This document shows, piece after piece, positions 13,363-13,643 of a stretch of 13,643 bases of DNA (positions are counted from its first letter, which is position 1; each line of letters begins with the position of its first letter). The position numbers and the translations under genes are program-made. Source of the stretch: Prevotella sp. UBA4339 (GTDB lineage Bacteria > Bacteroidota > Bacteroidia > Bacteroidales > Bacteroidaceae); NCBI GenBank assembly GCA_002393725.1, contig DGTJ01000030.1, positions 1 through 13,643 of the forward strand, written 5' to 3'. Under the pieces are notes generated by a model. It was not told the DNA's origin. It did not search any database and saw only the letters and a list, made by a program, of their open reading frames with translations.

Positions 13363-13643
13363 ATGATTAAGTTAGAAAACATCCAGAAGGTCTTCCGTAC
13401 CGAAGAGGTGGAGACCGTGGCATTGGGCGGCGTGTCGCTCGAAGTGAAGAAAGGCGAGTTTGTGGCTGTAATGGGCCCTTCAGGCTGTGGCAAGTCTACC
13501 CTGCTGAACATATTGGGCTTGCTCGACAATCCAACGAGCGGTACTTATGTGCTCGATGGCGAGGATGTGGGCTCGCTCAAGGAGAGCCAGCGCACGAGGG
13601 TACGTAAGGGACAGATAGGATTCGTGTTCCAGAGCTTCAACCT
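13363..13643 (+). CDS. MacB/LolD-type ABC ATPase, cut by the window end
   Basis: This is the N-terminal 93 residues of an ABC ATP-binding protein, the motor for the permease upstream. It starts IKLENIQKVFRTEEVETVAL after the Met, as in MacB/LolD/FtsE-type ATPases. The Walker A motif is GPSGCGKST (residues 38-46, Lys44), and the Q-loop is VFQSFN (Gln90). The signature LSGGQ and Walker B would lie beyond the window. It follows the permease by 42 bp without an obvious promoter or terminator between them, so it is probably in the same operon. Confidence 0.92.
   Translation, partial: MIKLENIQKVFRTEEVETVALGGVSLEVKKGEFVAVMGPSGCGKSTLLNILGLLDNPTSGTYVLDGEDVGSLKESQRTRVRKGQIGFVFQSFN

Overview
The window looks like a chromosomal segment of a Bacteroidales bacterium, most likely a Prevotella or Bacteroides relative. 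The evidence is the protein families (DUF2723, DUF3098, DUF5024, large MacB/FtsX-type permease), the repeated -7 box TAnnTTTG with an upstream TTG typical of the Bacteroidetes housekeeping sigma factor, and the absence of clear Shine-Dalgarno sequences. Genus cannot be fixed from the sequence alone.

Layout. Positions 1-227 hold no gene: a long terminator-like hairpin is followed by a nested inverted-repeat element. Three minus-strand genes follow: a PfkB-type 2-keto-3-deoxygluconate kinase (228-1289), a short sensor histidine kinase (1333-2199) and a response regulator with only a receiver and a Fis-type helix-turn-helix (2225-2749). All remaining genes are on the plus strand: a TolC-like outer-membrane channel (2910-4241), a HlyD-like adaptor (4229-5482), a large DUF2723 membrane protein (5640-8714), a small DUF3098 membrane protein (8680-8922), an ECF-type sigma factor (8976-9464), a probable membrane anti-sigma partner (9461-9949), a secreted DUF5024-like protein (9946-10629), an ABC permease (10951-13320) and the start of its ATPase (13363 to the window end).

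How it fits together. The TolC channel, HlyD adaptor, permease and ATPase together make a MacAB-TolC-like efflux machine. Its genes are split into two blocks by five unrelated-looking genes. Both blocks start with almost the same promoter: a 38-bp conserved element ending in the inverted repeat GTCTAA-N3-TTAGAC, then exactly 50 bp, then TAACTTTG, with a TTG 20 bp upstream of that box. The first copy lies in the divergent region between the regulator and tolC. The simplest reading is that the two-component system controls both blocks, and its own gene, through this operator centred near -70. The regulator has the Fis-type HTH of NtrC-family proteins but no AAA+ sigma-54 domain, which fits activation of a sigma-70-type promoter.

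Other notable structure. The tolC gene contains three perfect 14-bp palindromic cores at a 22-bp period, each read in a different frame, so a change of one copy would shift the frame. The DUF2723 promoter is preceded by TGTCAG repeats at exact 11-bp steps. The 320-bp gap before the permease holds a hairpin and a four-copy 23-bp tandem repeat next to the operator. The sigma/anti-sigma/DUF5024 genes are joined by two 4-bp ATGA overlaps and look like one translationally coupled stress-response unit.
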